Source: Cytobacillus oceanisediminis 2691 (lineage in GTDB: Bacteria; Bacillota; Bacilli; Bacillales; Cytobacillaceae). From it: a stretch of 64,000 nt of DNA. The position numbers were made by a program, and so were the translations under genes. Location: positions 1-64,000 of the forward strand of contig NZ_VEEP01000006.1 in assembly GCF_007678455.1 (NCBI RefSeq). The letters run 5' to 3'. The notes below the pieces were generated by a model. It was not told the DNA's origin and searched no databases. It was given only the letters and a program-made list of their open reading frames with translations. Below, in pieces: positions 1-7,458 of this stretch (positions are counted from its first letter, which is position 1; every line of letters starts with the position of its first letter).

Positions 1-27
1 TTCATTTGAAAAAACCGATGAAATCCA

Positions 28-104
28 AAAAGGGGTTCGGAATGAGTGCATTCCGAACCCCTTTTGTCTACAAACTGAAGCGGCATAATGGCCGCTTTCT
101 TTTT
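28..104. terminator. Two hairpins at the window edge
   Basis: A long perfect stem, AAAAGGGGTTCGGAAT paired with its complement around a short loop, lies at about 30-67. It has A and T tracts on both sides, so it can terminate in either direction. A second hairpin with AAGCGGC/GCCGCTT arms follows at 77-97 and has a T-rich tail on the plus strand. Together they separate the minus-strand oxidase gene from whatever lies left of the window. Confidence 0.7.
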
Positions 105-106
105 CG

Positions 107-1474
107 TTAATCTATAAAAATCTTACCTGGGTTCAGTATCCCATTCGGATCGAGGCTTTTCTTGATCGTTTTCATCACTTCATAGGCAGCTCCGTGCTCG
201 AGGCGCTGGTATTTGGCTTTTCCCAATCCTACTCCGTGCTCGCCGGTGCAGGTTCCGCCGCGGTTCAGCGCATAGTGGACAATTTCTTCATTGATTCGTT
301 CAGCTTCGGTTACCTCTTCGGGATTTTCTTTATCAAGCAGCAGCAAAACATGATAATTGCCGTCACCGACATGGCCGACAATCGAGCCTTCAATCAATGA
401 AGCGTCAATTAATTCCCGGGTGTGGAGAATCGCTCCGGTCAATTCTGAGACCGGGACACTGACATCTGTCAGCATGATGCTTTTGTTTCCGGCGGTGTGT
501 TTGTAGGCGTAAAGCAGATTATGCCTTGCTTCCCACAGCTGGTTTCGCGCTTTGGAATCAGCCTCGAATTGGAAGTTCGAACAGCCGTGGTCCTTCAATA
601 TTTCCGTGGCGAACTCGACATCCTGAGCGAGCCCTGCTTCGTTGCCGTGGAACTCCATGAATAACGTTGTGTCTTCTTCGTACTGAGTTTCCATGTATTC
701 ATTTACTTTTTTGACAGATTCCCCATCGACAAACTCAATCCGGGCGACAGGAATGCCGCCTGCCAGAATGCCGACTACGGCATCGACAGCTTTTTTTACA
801 GAAGGAAAAACCGCCCTTGCTGCAGTAATCGCTTCCGGAATTCCGTACACTTTCAATGTGAGCTCTGTTATGATCCCAAGCGTTCCTTCCGAGCCAACAA
901 ACATGCCGTTCAGATGGATCCCTGAAGAAGACTTGGCAGACAGGCTGCCGGTATGGATGATATCACCATTGGCGAGTACTACTTCCAGATCCCGGACCTG
1001 GTCCCTCATGATGCCATACCTGACAGAAGTCGTGCCGCTCGCATTCGTTGCCGCCATCCCGCCAAGTGTCGCGTCTGCACCTGGATCGACAGTGAAGAAC
1101 AAGCCGTATTTCTTCAGTTCTTTATTCAATACGGACCTGGTCACGCCGGGCTGGACTTTAACCAGAAAGTCATTTTCCTTCACTTCGAGGATCGCATTCA
1201 TCTGCGACATGTCGAGGGAGATCCCTCCATTCACCGGAATGACATGGCCTTCAAGACTGGTTCCCAAACCGAATGGCACGACCGGAATCCTTCTTTCGTC
1301 CGCAAATTTCAGGACCTTGCTGACATCTGTTTTATCCTTCGGAAAAACGACGACATCAGGCAGGCGCGGTTCATGGTACGACTCATCGCGGCCATGAAGC
1401 TCCAAAATCGTTTCATTCACACTTACACATTCTTCTCCGATCACTCTTTTCAGCTCATCAATATAGCCTGCCAA
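107..1474 (-). CDS. FAD-linked 2-hydroxyacid oxidase (GlcD / D-lactate dehydrogenase family)
   Basis: A 455-residue flavoprotein that should oxidise a 2-hydroxyacid such as glycolate or D-lactate to the 2-oxoacid. The N-terminal half is a PCMH-type FAD domain: PFGLGTSLEGH near residue 70, GGMAATNASG near 140 and GSEGTLG near 195. The C-terminal half is the FAD-oxidase C domain, with GHVGDGNYH near 370, CTGEHGVGLGK near 413 and the usual LDPNGILNPGK end. The start is TTG, preceded by GGGGAGAGGG. No glcE/glcF iron-sulfur partner is adjacent, so it resembles the stand-alone D-lactate dehydrogenase type. It sits next to a MoeB-like E1 and an aldehyde oxidoreductase; a metabolic link is possible but not shown. 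The exact substrate cannot be told from sequence. Confidence 0.85.
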   Translation of the reverse strand: MAGYIDELKRVIGEECVSVNETILELHGRDESYHEPRLPDVVVFPKDKTDVSKVLKFADERRIPVVPFGLGTSLEGHVIPVNGGISLDMSQMNAILEVKENDFLVKVQPGVTRSVLNKELKKYGLFFTVDPGADATLGGMAATNASGTTSVRYGIMRDQVRDLEVVLANGDIIHTGSLSAKSSSGIHLNGMFVGSEGTLGIITELTLKVYGIPEAITAARAVFPSVKKAVDAVVGILAGGIPVARIEFVDGESVKKVNEYMETQYEEDTTLFMEFHGNEAGLAQDVEFATEILKDHGCSNFQFEADSKARNQLWEARHNLLYAYKHTAGNKSIMLTDVSVPVSELTGAILHTRELIDASLIEGSIVGHVGDGNYHVLLLLDKENPEEVTEAERINEEIVHYALNRGGTCTGEHGVGLGKAKYQRLEHGAAYEVMKTIKKSLDPNGILNPGKIFID

Positions 1475-1531
1475 ATCCCTCTCCCCTTTATCGTTAAATT
1501 TATCTTGCTGTAATCCTATGTAGTTTTCAAA

Positions 1532-2560
1532 TTAGGACCCCATGTATCTCGCATAATAGGTTCTAGCTTTTACCAGATCATTCGTTCCGTGGACAAGTAC
1601 ACGTCCATCCTGGAAGATGACCATGGTGATTTCATCATCAGGCATAAAACGTAACAGGAACGGGTTGCCTTTTACTTCCCCATTATTTTTCAACCTGCCT
1701 GCCAGCTTTTCAAGGTCCATTTTTGCCTTCTGCCGAGGATTGATCTGGACCGTGTTGCGCCCGCAGAGCGATGCATAGTTGATCTGCTGCTCTGATGAGC
1801 GATCGAGAAATTCATATTGTTGATGGACACATGCCGGGCATTCCGGGTTGCGCCCCTGGCTGACATCCATTTGCAAAAACGAGTTATGCCAGATATCCAT
1901 CTGTTCAAGATTGGGATTCGACTCCGCTCCGACAAGCAGCTTCAAAGCTTCGACCGCTTCGAACGAACCGATGATATCCGTGATCGGTGAAAGCACACCG
2001 ATGCTGTCGCAAGTATCCCCAAGTCCTGCGGGGACAGACGGGAAAAGACAGCGATAGCACGGAGTCTCACCTGGTTTTATGACAGCGAACATGCCCCTTG
2101 AGCTCACTGCCCCGCCGTAGACCCATGGAATTCCATGTTTCACAGCGACATCGTTTATGAGATACCGTGCCATGAAATTATCGGTCCCATCGACGATCAC
2201 ATCAAAACCAGCAAGCAGGTCCTCCGCGTTATCCAGCGTTAGGTCGGCAATAATTGGTTCCAATCTCACTTCGGAATTGATTTTCCTCAGTTTTTTTTCA
2301 GCAGCGATGACCTTCGGCAGGTTCTCGCGCGCATCTTCTTCATCATAGAGAGTCTGGCGCTGGAGATTGGACAGCTCGACCAGGTCACGGTCGATGAAGC
2401 GCACATGCCCCACACCCGAGCGAACCAGATGATTCGAGATCACTGCCCCCAGTGCCCCCATGCCGACGATGACTGCAGAACTAGCCAGCAGTTTCTTCTG
2501 TCCGTCACGGCCAATTTGCTTGAATAAAATTTGTCTAGAATAACGCTCCATTTCATTCAT
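1532..2560 (-). CDS. MoeB/ThiF/HesA-family adenylyltransferase (sulfur-carrier E1)
   Basis: 342 residues of the ubiquitin-E1-like family that adenylates the C-terminal Gly-Gly of MoaD or ThiS. Visible features are the nucleotide-binding GMGALG near residue 33, the DRDLVELSNLQRQ stretch near 60, the zinc pairs CYRC and CPAC, and the conserved Cys in DTCDSIGVLSP before DIIGS. About 85 residues follow the E1 core, longer than minimal MoeB; their role is unknown. The start ATG follows GAGGGG. It is divergent from the aldehyde oxidoreductase gene, and a MoaD-like carrier lies about 3 kb away, so it probably activates that carrier for pterin cofactor synthesis. ThiF or HesA activity cannot be excluded. 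Confidence 0.85.
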   Translation of the reverse strand: MNEMERYSRQILFKQIGRDGQKKLLASSAVIVGMGALGAVISNHLVRSGVGHVRFIDRDLVELSNLQRQTLYDEEDARENLPKVIAAEKKLRKINSEVRLEPIIADLTLDNAEDLLAGFDVIVDGTDNFMARYLINDVAVKHGIPWVYGGAVSSRGMFAVIKPGETPCYRCLFPSVPAGLGDTCDSIGVLSPITDIIGSFEAVEALKLLVGAESNPNLEQMDIWHNSFLQMDVSQGRNPECPACVHQQYEFLDRSSEQQINYASLCGRNTVQINPRQKAKMDLEKLAGRLKNNGEVKGNPFLLRFMPDDEITMVIFQDGRVLVHGTNDLVKARTYYARYMGS

Positions 2561-2628
2561 GGATATCCCCTCACTTCTATTTAGATTATATCTTTAAATA
2601 AAGCTTTTTTTTAGGGAAAATTTTCACT

Positions 2629-2659
2629 ATACTAAATATTAAGAGGGTTTACCCTCTTA
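2629..2659 (+). promoter_or_regulatory. Promoter and palindromic operator candidate for the aldehyde oxidoreductase gene
   Basis: A perfect inverted repeat TAAGAGGGTTTACCCTCTTA (9-bp arms, 2-bp centre) lies at 2640-2659, just after a plausible -10 TATACT at 2629-2634. It therefore covers the expected transcription start, about 44 bp ahead of the ATG. Its position suits a repressor site or a 5'-end hairpin. Which regulator binds is unknown; the LysR gene downstream is one candidate. Confidence 0.5.
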
Positions 2660-2702
2660 GGGACTTTTTACTATTAAAAGTGAAAGAGGTGGATTAGTTA
2701 AG

Positions 2703-4544
2703 ATGAATCTTGGGGGATTTAAAAACAAAGAAGTCGTAGTTGACTTAACCAATGGCACTGTCGGTTACCGTGGCATCAATGAAGAAGATGTAAGGAAGTA
2801 TATCGGCGGCCGCGGCCTTGGAGTCAAGTATGTACTGGACAACGGACCAGAAGTTGAGCCTCTATCAGAAGAAAACATTCTATGTATCATGACTGGCCCT
2901 GTAACAGGTTCTCGTTCTTCAATGAGCGGACGTCTTGCTGTCGTAACAAAGTCACCGCTTACCGGTACGGTTACTGACTCTCATATGGGCGGATGGACAG
3001 CTGCCCGTCTGAAGTGGTCTGGAATCGACAACGTGATTTTCAAAGGCAAGAGCGACAAACCGGTCTACCTGTATATCGAGGATGGCCAGGCAGAAATCCG
3101 CGACGCTTCTCAATTGTGGGGATTGAGCACGCGCGCGACTGTACAGGCTTTGAAAGATGCTCATGGCGAAGAAAACCTCAGCGTTATGACGATCGGCCAG
3201 GCTGGCGAAAACGGAGTGCGTTTTGCCGGTTTCATGAACGAGCATGACCGTGCGGCTGGACGCGGCGGTACTGGTGCGGTTGCAGGTTACAAAAAACTGA
3301 AGGCAATCGTGATCAAGGCAGCTCAAAAGGGCAACATGCCTGAGCCTGCTCAAAAAGATGACTACAATCAGGCTAACAAGAAAGCTGTTAAAGCGATTCT
3401 TGAAGGCGGCCTTACTGCTCCTAACAAAGGCGGCTTGTCAGTATACGGAACAAACGTCCTTACCAACTTGATCAATGAAGTGGGAGCGCTTCCAACACGA
3501 AACTCTCAATTGACACACTGGGATGAAGCAGAGAAGCATTCCGGCGAGTGGGTAAACGAGCACATTCTCGTTGCTAACAACACATGCCACGCTTGCCCGG
3601 TTGGCTGCAAGATCGAGGTTGAAGTCAAGGAAGGCAAATATAAGACTCGCGTAGAAAGCTTTGAGTTTGAATCTGCATGGGCGCTTGGAGCGAACAGCGG
3701 TTTGAGCGACTCTGAAGCGATCGCATACTTAATCGATATCTGTAATGAATATGGAATGGATACAATCGAGCTAGGCCACGCCATCTCTGTCACAATGGAA
3801 GCCTATGAAAAAGGCATCGTTGAAGAGAAGCTTGACTGGGGCGATGCTGACGGCATGATCGAGATTGCTCGCAAAATCGCGTTCCGTGAAGGCTTCGGCG
3901 GAATCCTTGCTGAAGGTCCTGCACGCGCGACTGCTGCATGGGGAGTTCCTGAACTGTCAATGTCCGTTAAAGGCCAGTCCATCCCAGCTTACGATCCGCG
4001 CGGAATCCAGGGAATCGGCCTTGGCTATGCGACTAGTAACCGTGGTGCCTGCCACCTTCGCGGCTACACAATCGCATCTGAAATCGCCGGTATTCCAGAG
4101 CCAACTGACCGTACAGTAGCAGAAGGAAAAGCTGAGCTTCTGAACGTATTCCAGAACCTGCTTTCATTCTCTGACTCTATGAATATCTGTAAGTTCTCTT
4201 CTTTCTCTGAAAACGCCGAGCACTACGCTGAGCAATACAGCACAATGACAGGCATCCCAATGACAGCGGATGATGTCATGCTTGCAGGGGAAAGAATCTA
4301 CAACCTTGAGCGTTATTACAATAACCTAGCCGGCTTCAACAAGCGTGAGGATGACTTCCTTCCAAAACGCTTTACTGAAGAAGGTGCTTCCGGCAACAGT
4401 GAAGGACTTGTCTCACGCATGGATATCATGCTGGAAGACTATTACAATGTCCGCGGCTGGAAGGATGGCGTCGTTACCGAAGAAAAACTTCGCGAACTGG
4501 GCATCATTGGCGAAGAAACAACTCCGGCTACAGAAGAAGTTTAA
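2703..4544 (+). CDS. Aldehyde:ferredoxin oxidoreductase (tungsten/molybdenum pterin enzyme)
   Basis: 613 residues, the usual length of AOR. The family oxidises aldehydes to carboxylic acids with ferredoxin as acceptor, using a tungsto- or molybdo-bispterin and one [4Fe-4S] cluster. The cluster ligands are C295, C298, C302 (CHACPVGC) and C496 (MNICKF), the same spacing as in archaeal AOR. The N-terminal AFOR_N domain has GGRGLGVKY near residue 36 and GPVTGSRSSMSGR near 65. The start ATG follows AGAGGTGG. The gene stands alone on its strand, with MoeB- and MoaD-like genes on either side that suit cofactor maturation. A cytosolic tungsten enzyme is unusual in a mostly aerobic lineage. The metal and substrate are not determined by sequence. 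Confidence 0.93.
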   Translation: MNLGGFKNKEVVVDLTNGTVGYRGINEEDVRKYIGGRGLGVKYVLDNGPEVEPLSEENILCIMTGPVTGSRSSMSGRLAVVTKSPLTGTVTDSHMGGWTAARLKWSGIDNVIFKGKSDKPVYLYIEDGQAEIRDASQLWGLSTRATVQALKDAHGEENLSVMTIGQAGENGVRFAGFMNEHDRAAGRGGTGAVAGYKKLKAIVIKAAQKGNMPEPAQKDDYNQANKKAVKAILEGGLTAPNKGGLSVYGTNVLTNLINEVGALPTRNSQLTHWDEAEKHSGEWVNEHILVANNTCHACPVGCKIEVEVKEGKYKTRVESFEFESAWALGANSGLSDSEAIAYLIDICNEYGMDTIELGHAISVTMEAYEKGIVEEKLDWGDADGMIEIARKIAFREGFGGILAEGPARATAAWGVPELSMSVKGQSIPAYDPRGIQGIGLGYATSNRGACHLRGYTIASEIAGIPEPTDRTVAEGKAELLNVFQNLLSFSDSMNICKFSSFSENAEHYAEQYSTMTGIPMTADDVMLAGERIYNLERYYNNLAGFNKREDDFLPKRFTEEGASGNSEGLVSRMDIMLEDYYNVRGWKDGVVTEEKLRELGIIGEETTPATEEV

Positions 4545-4556
4545 TAGTTTGAGAGA

Positions 4557-4587
4557 AACCAGGTGACTTTCTCGCCTGGTTTTTTGT
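4557..4587 (+). terminator. Terminator after the aldehyde oxidoreductase gene
   Basis: Stem AACCAGG/CCTGGTT with an 11-nt loop, followed by a T run, 12 bases after the stop codon. Confidence 0.85.
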
Positions 4588-4618
4588 TTAAGGGTGCAGA
4601 TATTGCGGATGAAGCAAC

Positions 4619-4740
4619 TTGGTCGAATTAATAGGAAATGTGGTCGAATTATTTTAAAATCCGCCAAAAAAACTTGAAATGTGATCGAATTATTTTGAAA
4701 TCCGCCAAATAAATCTGAAATGTGGTCGAATTAATTAAAA
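4619..4740. repeat. GGTCGAATTA intergenic repeat array (21/41-bp spacing)
   Basis: The motif (T)GGTCGAATTA recurs with the TCGAAT core at 4623, 4644, 4685 and 4726, i.e. steps of 21, 41 and 41 bp. The full 41-bp step also carries AAATCCGCCAAA. The same motif recurs near 51170-51260 and, inverted, near 59430-59530. No open frame is credible here. Together with the flanking terminators this accounts for the 337-base gene-free stretch. Confidence 0.75.
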
Positions 4741-4847
4741 GTGCCATCTTACAGGATGTATATTCGCTTCTTATTAGCGTAATCCACGATTACGATCCTC
4801 GATATCAGTCGGGAATATGAATTACATATAGATTTTTTGCAAAAATA

Positions 4848-4880
4848 AAAAGGCCCCGGCAAAAAGTTGCCGAAACCTTT
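4848..4880 (-). terminator. Terminator of the MoaD-like operon
   Basis: On the minus strand, AAGGTTTCGGC and GCCGGGGCCTT form an interrupted stem followed by TTTTTATTTTT, directly after the stop of the small partner gene at 4882. Confidence 0.75.
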
Positions 4881-4881
4881 G

Positions 4882-5154
4882 CTACCCGCCTACCCGGGTT
4901 GTTTTATAACGGTAATTTTTGATCAGGTGTTCGAGCTCATCCATGCTTTCCGCCGCAAAGCGGATATGAACAGCATTAACGATGAATGTTTTTGTAAAAG
5001 CAAGTTCATCCTCGCTAAAAATTTCCGCTCTCCATCCTTCCGCTTCATACACGTACGGGAAGGAATCGGTTACGAGTCGGCCGCCCAGTTCTTCAAAATA
5101 CATGCCGAGATGATCCCTGTTGATTCCGCGGAATTCTAGTATTCTATCTACCAT
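4882..5154 (-). CDS. Small MoaD-associated protein ending in Gly-Gly
   Basis: About 90 residues, translationally coupled to the MoaD-like gene. The MoaD stop (TGA) is one base from an ATG at 5152-5154; in-frame GTG and TTG codons overlapping MoaD are alternative starts. No signal peptide or membrane segment is seen. The C terminus is KTTRVGG, so it ends in Gly-Gly like the carrier upstream. From memory, some MoaD-related proteins carry an extra C-terminal domain of about this size (DUF1952 type); this could be that domain as a separate gene. A role in pterin cofactor synthesis or sulfur transfer is inferred from context only. Confidence 0.6.
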   Translation of the reverse strand: MVDRILEFRGINRDHLGMYFEELGGRLVTDSFPYVYEAEGWRAEIFSEDELAFTKTFIVNAVHIRFAAESMDELEHLIKNYRYKTTRVGG

Positions 5155-5155
5155 A

Positions 5156-5428
5156 TCAGCCACCGGCAACAGGAGGGAACAATGCGAACTGGTCGCTTTC
5201 TTTTACATTCGTTTCGAGTTCCTGGTCATGGACGATGTTACGGCCATTGATATAAACGTGTACAAATGGCTTTAGCGTCTTTTCTTCTGTGAAAATTTCT
5301 TCGTGCAAATCCGGGAACATTTCGCACATTTTATCAAGCACATCCATTACCCGTTCCCCATCAGGCTTCACTTCGACCGTCACGCCTCCGCAAATATCTC
5401 TGAGATTAGCAAATACTTTAACCTGCAT
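5156..5428 (-). CDS. MoaD/ThiS-family sulfur carrier
   Basis: 90 residues with a beta-grasp pattern (MQVKVFANLRDI at the N terminus) and the diagnostic FPPVAGG C terminus, which is adenylated by a MoeB-like E1 and converted to a thiocarboxylate. MoaD donates sulfur in molybdopterin (also tungstopterin) synthesis. The start ATG is preceded by AAAGGGG. It is the first gene of a two-gene minus-strand unit with the Gly-Gly partner. No moaE is in the window, so the standard synthase partner would have to be elsewhere. The location between an aldehyde oxidoreductase gene and a LysR regulator suggests a dedicated cofactor function. Confidence 0.85.
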   Translation of the reverse strand: MQVKVFANLRDICGGVTVEVKPDGERVMDVLDKMCEMFPDLHEEIFTEEKTLKPFVHVYINGRNIVHDQELETNVKESDQFALFPPVAGG

Positions 5429-5517
5429 CCAAAACGCCCCTTTCTCCTACCCCTAATAATAATGTGAAAATTATAAATTGTCATCCGCACTTTCTATTTA
5501 AAAGGGAATCGTTTATC

Positions 5518-6408
5518 TTACAAACTAGAATCCATGACTGCGTCGGTGAACTGCTTGATCAGCGGGCGATTTTCGGCATCCGATTGTGCCACAAGGTAAA
5601 ACTCCCTGTCGTACGGAGCAAAGCTATCAATGATGGCTATACGTCCTGTTTTCACAGCAGGCATTGCTGCGAGTCTGGAAACGAAGCTGATGCCGAGTCC
5701 GGCTTCCACGGCTGCGATCACGGATTCAGTGCTTCCGATCGAGACAGCTACGTTCAGATCATCAAGCGACAGACCATTTTCCACCAAGTAATGCTCCATC
5801 ATTTTCCGTGTTCCTGATCCTTCTTCACGGAGGACGAAATCATATTGCTGTATTTGGGGAAAATCCGGTGATTCTGCAAGGGTTAATGGGTGCTCCACAG
5901 GTGTGACCAAAACCAGTGAATCTGAGACAATCGGCTTGCTCGTCACCAGGCGTGAGTCGACTTTCATCCCAATAATGCCTGCGTCAATCTGATGATTCTG
6001 CAATTGATCGAGCACTTTCTTCGAATCGCCAATATCAATCTTTACATCCACCTTCGGAAACAGAATCCGAAATTTCTTGATCCAGCCTGGAAGCAGGTAT
6101 GTGCCCGGTATCGTGCTCGCACCAATGGTAAGAGTCCCTGTCAACGTACCGTGAAATTCCCCGAGTTCATCTTCGAGTGTCTTCCACCTGCTCTTAATGT
6201 CCTTTGCAGCACTGTACACCAGCATTCCTGCAGACGTCGGCCTGATTCCAGCCGCCCCCCTGTCGAGCAGTTCGAATCCAAGTTCATCTTCCAGACTTTT
6301 GATTTTCAGGCTAACCGATGGCTGGGAACTTTTAAGCGCAGCTGCAGCCTCTGAAAAACTGTTCTTCTCTACAACCATAATGAACGCATCAAGCTTTTTA
6401 AGATTCAT
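5518..6408 (-). CDS. LysR-family transcriptional regulator
   Basis: 296 residues, the usual LysR length. The N-terminal winged helix-turn-helix (MNLKKLDAFIMVVEKNSFSEAA, then SQPSVSLKIKSLEDELG) is followed by a periplasmic-binding-protein-like effector domain starting near residue 90 (LTIGASTIPGTYLLP). Its sequence resembles the CysL/YwfK subgroup. It is the neighbour of the MoaD-like unit and may regulate that unit or the aldehyde oxidoreductase gene; this is inference from position. Its upstream region is occupied by the 52-bp tandem array. Confidence 0.9.
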   Translation of the reverse strand: MNLKKLDAFIMVVEKNSFSEAAAALKSSQPSVSLKIKSLEDELGFELLDRGAAGIRPTSAGMLVYSAAKDIKSRWKTLEDELGEFHGTLTGTLTIGASTIPGTYLLPGWIKKFRILFPKVDVKIDIGDSKKVLDQLQNHQIDAGIIGMKVDSRLVTSKPIVSDSLVLVTPVEHPLTLAESPDFPQIQQYDFVLREEGSGTRKMMEHYLVENGLSLDDLNVAVSIGSTESVIAAVEAGLGISFVSRLAAMPAVKTGRIAIIDSFAPYDREFYLVAQSDAENRPLIKQFTDAVMDSSL

Positions 6409-6530
6409 GGCATTTCTCCATTTTCAGACTTATATAACCCCATTTTAATATGGATTGTACTGTTAAAGACACTATATTTTATATAGAGTTTAAAGAATAG
6501 TTAAGTTCAGCAAGTCCATTCAAGGCATTT

Positions 6531-7010
6531 CTTAGACCTTTCGGCGTATGACGAGAGTTAAAATATCTATTAAACGTGACTTCTTGGACATTTCGGGGCG
6601 TGAGGAGCTTCAAAATGTCTTTTAAACAACACTTCTTGGACATTTCGGAATGTGGCGTGCTTCAAAATGTCTATTAAACACCTCTTCTTGGACATTTCGG
6701 GGTGTGATGAGCTTCAAAATGTCTATTAAGCACCTCTTCTTAGACATTTCGGAACGTGTTGGGCCTCAAATTGTCTATTAAACGCGGTTTTTTAGACATT
6801 TTGGAACGTGTTGGGTCTCAAAATGTCTATTAAACACTACTTCTTGGACATTTCGGGGCGTGTACAGCTTCAAAATGTCTATTAAACACTACTTCTTAGA
6901 CATTTCGGGGCGTGTACAGCCTCAAAATGTCTATTAAAAAACACTTCTTGGACATTTCGGGGTGTGAGGTGCTTCAAAATGTCTATAAAATACCACTTCC
7001 TGGATTTTCA
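6531..7010. repeat. 52-bp tandem array (about nine units)
   Basis: The core GACATTT recurs at 6587, 6639, 6691, 6743, 6795, 6847, 6899 and 6951, exactly every 52 bp, with a degenerate first unit at 6535 and a decayed last one near 7003. Each unit carries TAGACATTTCGG and AAAATGTCTATTAA, which are inverted repeats, so any half can pair with its left or right neighbour. Units differ by many substitutions yet the period is kept. No credible coding frame. It fills the divergent space between the LysR gene and the brnQ promoter. Confidence 0.9.
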
Positions 7011-7064
7011 ATTGAATCTCCAGTGTTCAAGTGCCTAATGAAAAACTTTCCTTTGTGAATAGTA

Positions 7065-7093
7065 TTGACATATTATTATCTGAATATTATTAT
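7065..7093 (+). promoter_or_regulatory. SigA-type promoter of brnQ
   Basis: TTGACA at 7065-7070, a 17-bp spacer, and TATTAT at 7088-7093. This would start transcription near 7100, just before the T-box leader. Confidence 0.85.
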
Positions 7094-7127
7094 AGTTCAT
7101 GTTAATATATTTCAAAATAATAAAATC

Positions 7128-7385
7128 GATGACGAGAACACGTCCTTTATGGAACTGATCTACAGAGAGCCGGTGATTTGCTGCAAACCGGTGTTCAGGT
7201 TATAGAGGGGCATCATCTCTGAGATGCAATGCTGAACCTTATTGGCAGTAAGCTTTGCCGGATTGTCCGCCGTTAAAGGGAACACGTATGATGGTACGTT
7301 GATGAGGGCCGCTTTTGTTTTTGCGGAATCAGGGTGGTAACGCGAGGATAACTCGTCCCTAGTTTTAGGGGCGGGTTTTTATTTT
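7128..7385 (+). promoter_or_regulatory. T-box leader riboswitch upstream of brnQ
   Basis: The leader has the classic parts. An AGAGAGCCGG hairpin at about 7164-7186 is the Stem I apex, the conserved T-box AGGGTGGTAACGCG lies at 7331-7344, and an intrinsic terminator (ACTCGTCCCTA, GGGGCGGGT, T run) ends near 7382. Uncharged tRNA should stabilise the antiterminator. ATC triplets at 7212-7217 would suit an isoleucine specifier, in line with a branched-chain transporter downstream, but I could not fix the specifier loop with confidence. Confidence 0.92.
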
Positions 7386-7458
7386 TCAACATATAACATT
7401 CCGTTCCGAAATTCCTATACTCTCAGTGCCAAAACATTATATTAGGAGGAGAAAAAGG

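Noticed and set aside
6531-7010. CRISPR array
   Set aside because: Units are 52 bp end to end without distinct repeat and spacer parts, the repeats are diverged, and no cas gene is near.
7100-7385. SAM or other metabolite riboswitch
   Set aside because: The T-box sequence AGGGTGGTAACGCG and the AGAGAG apex identify a tRNA-sensing leader.
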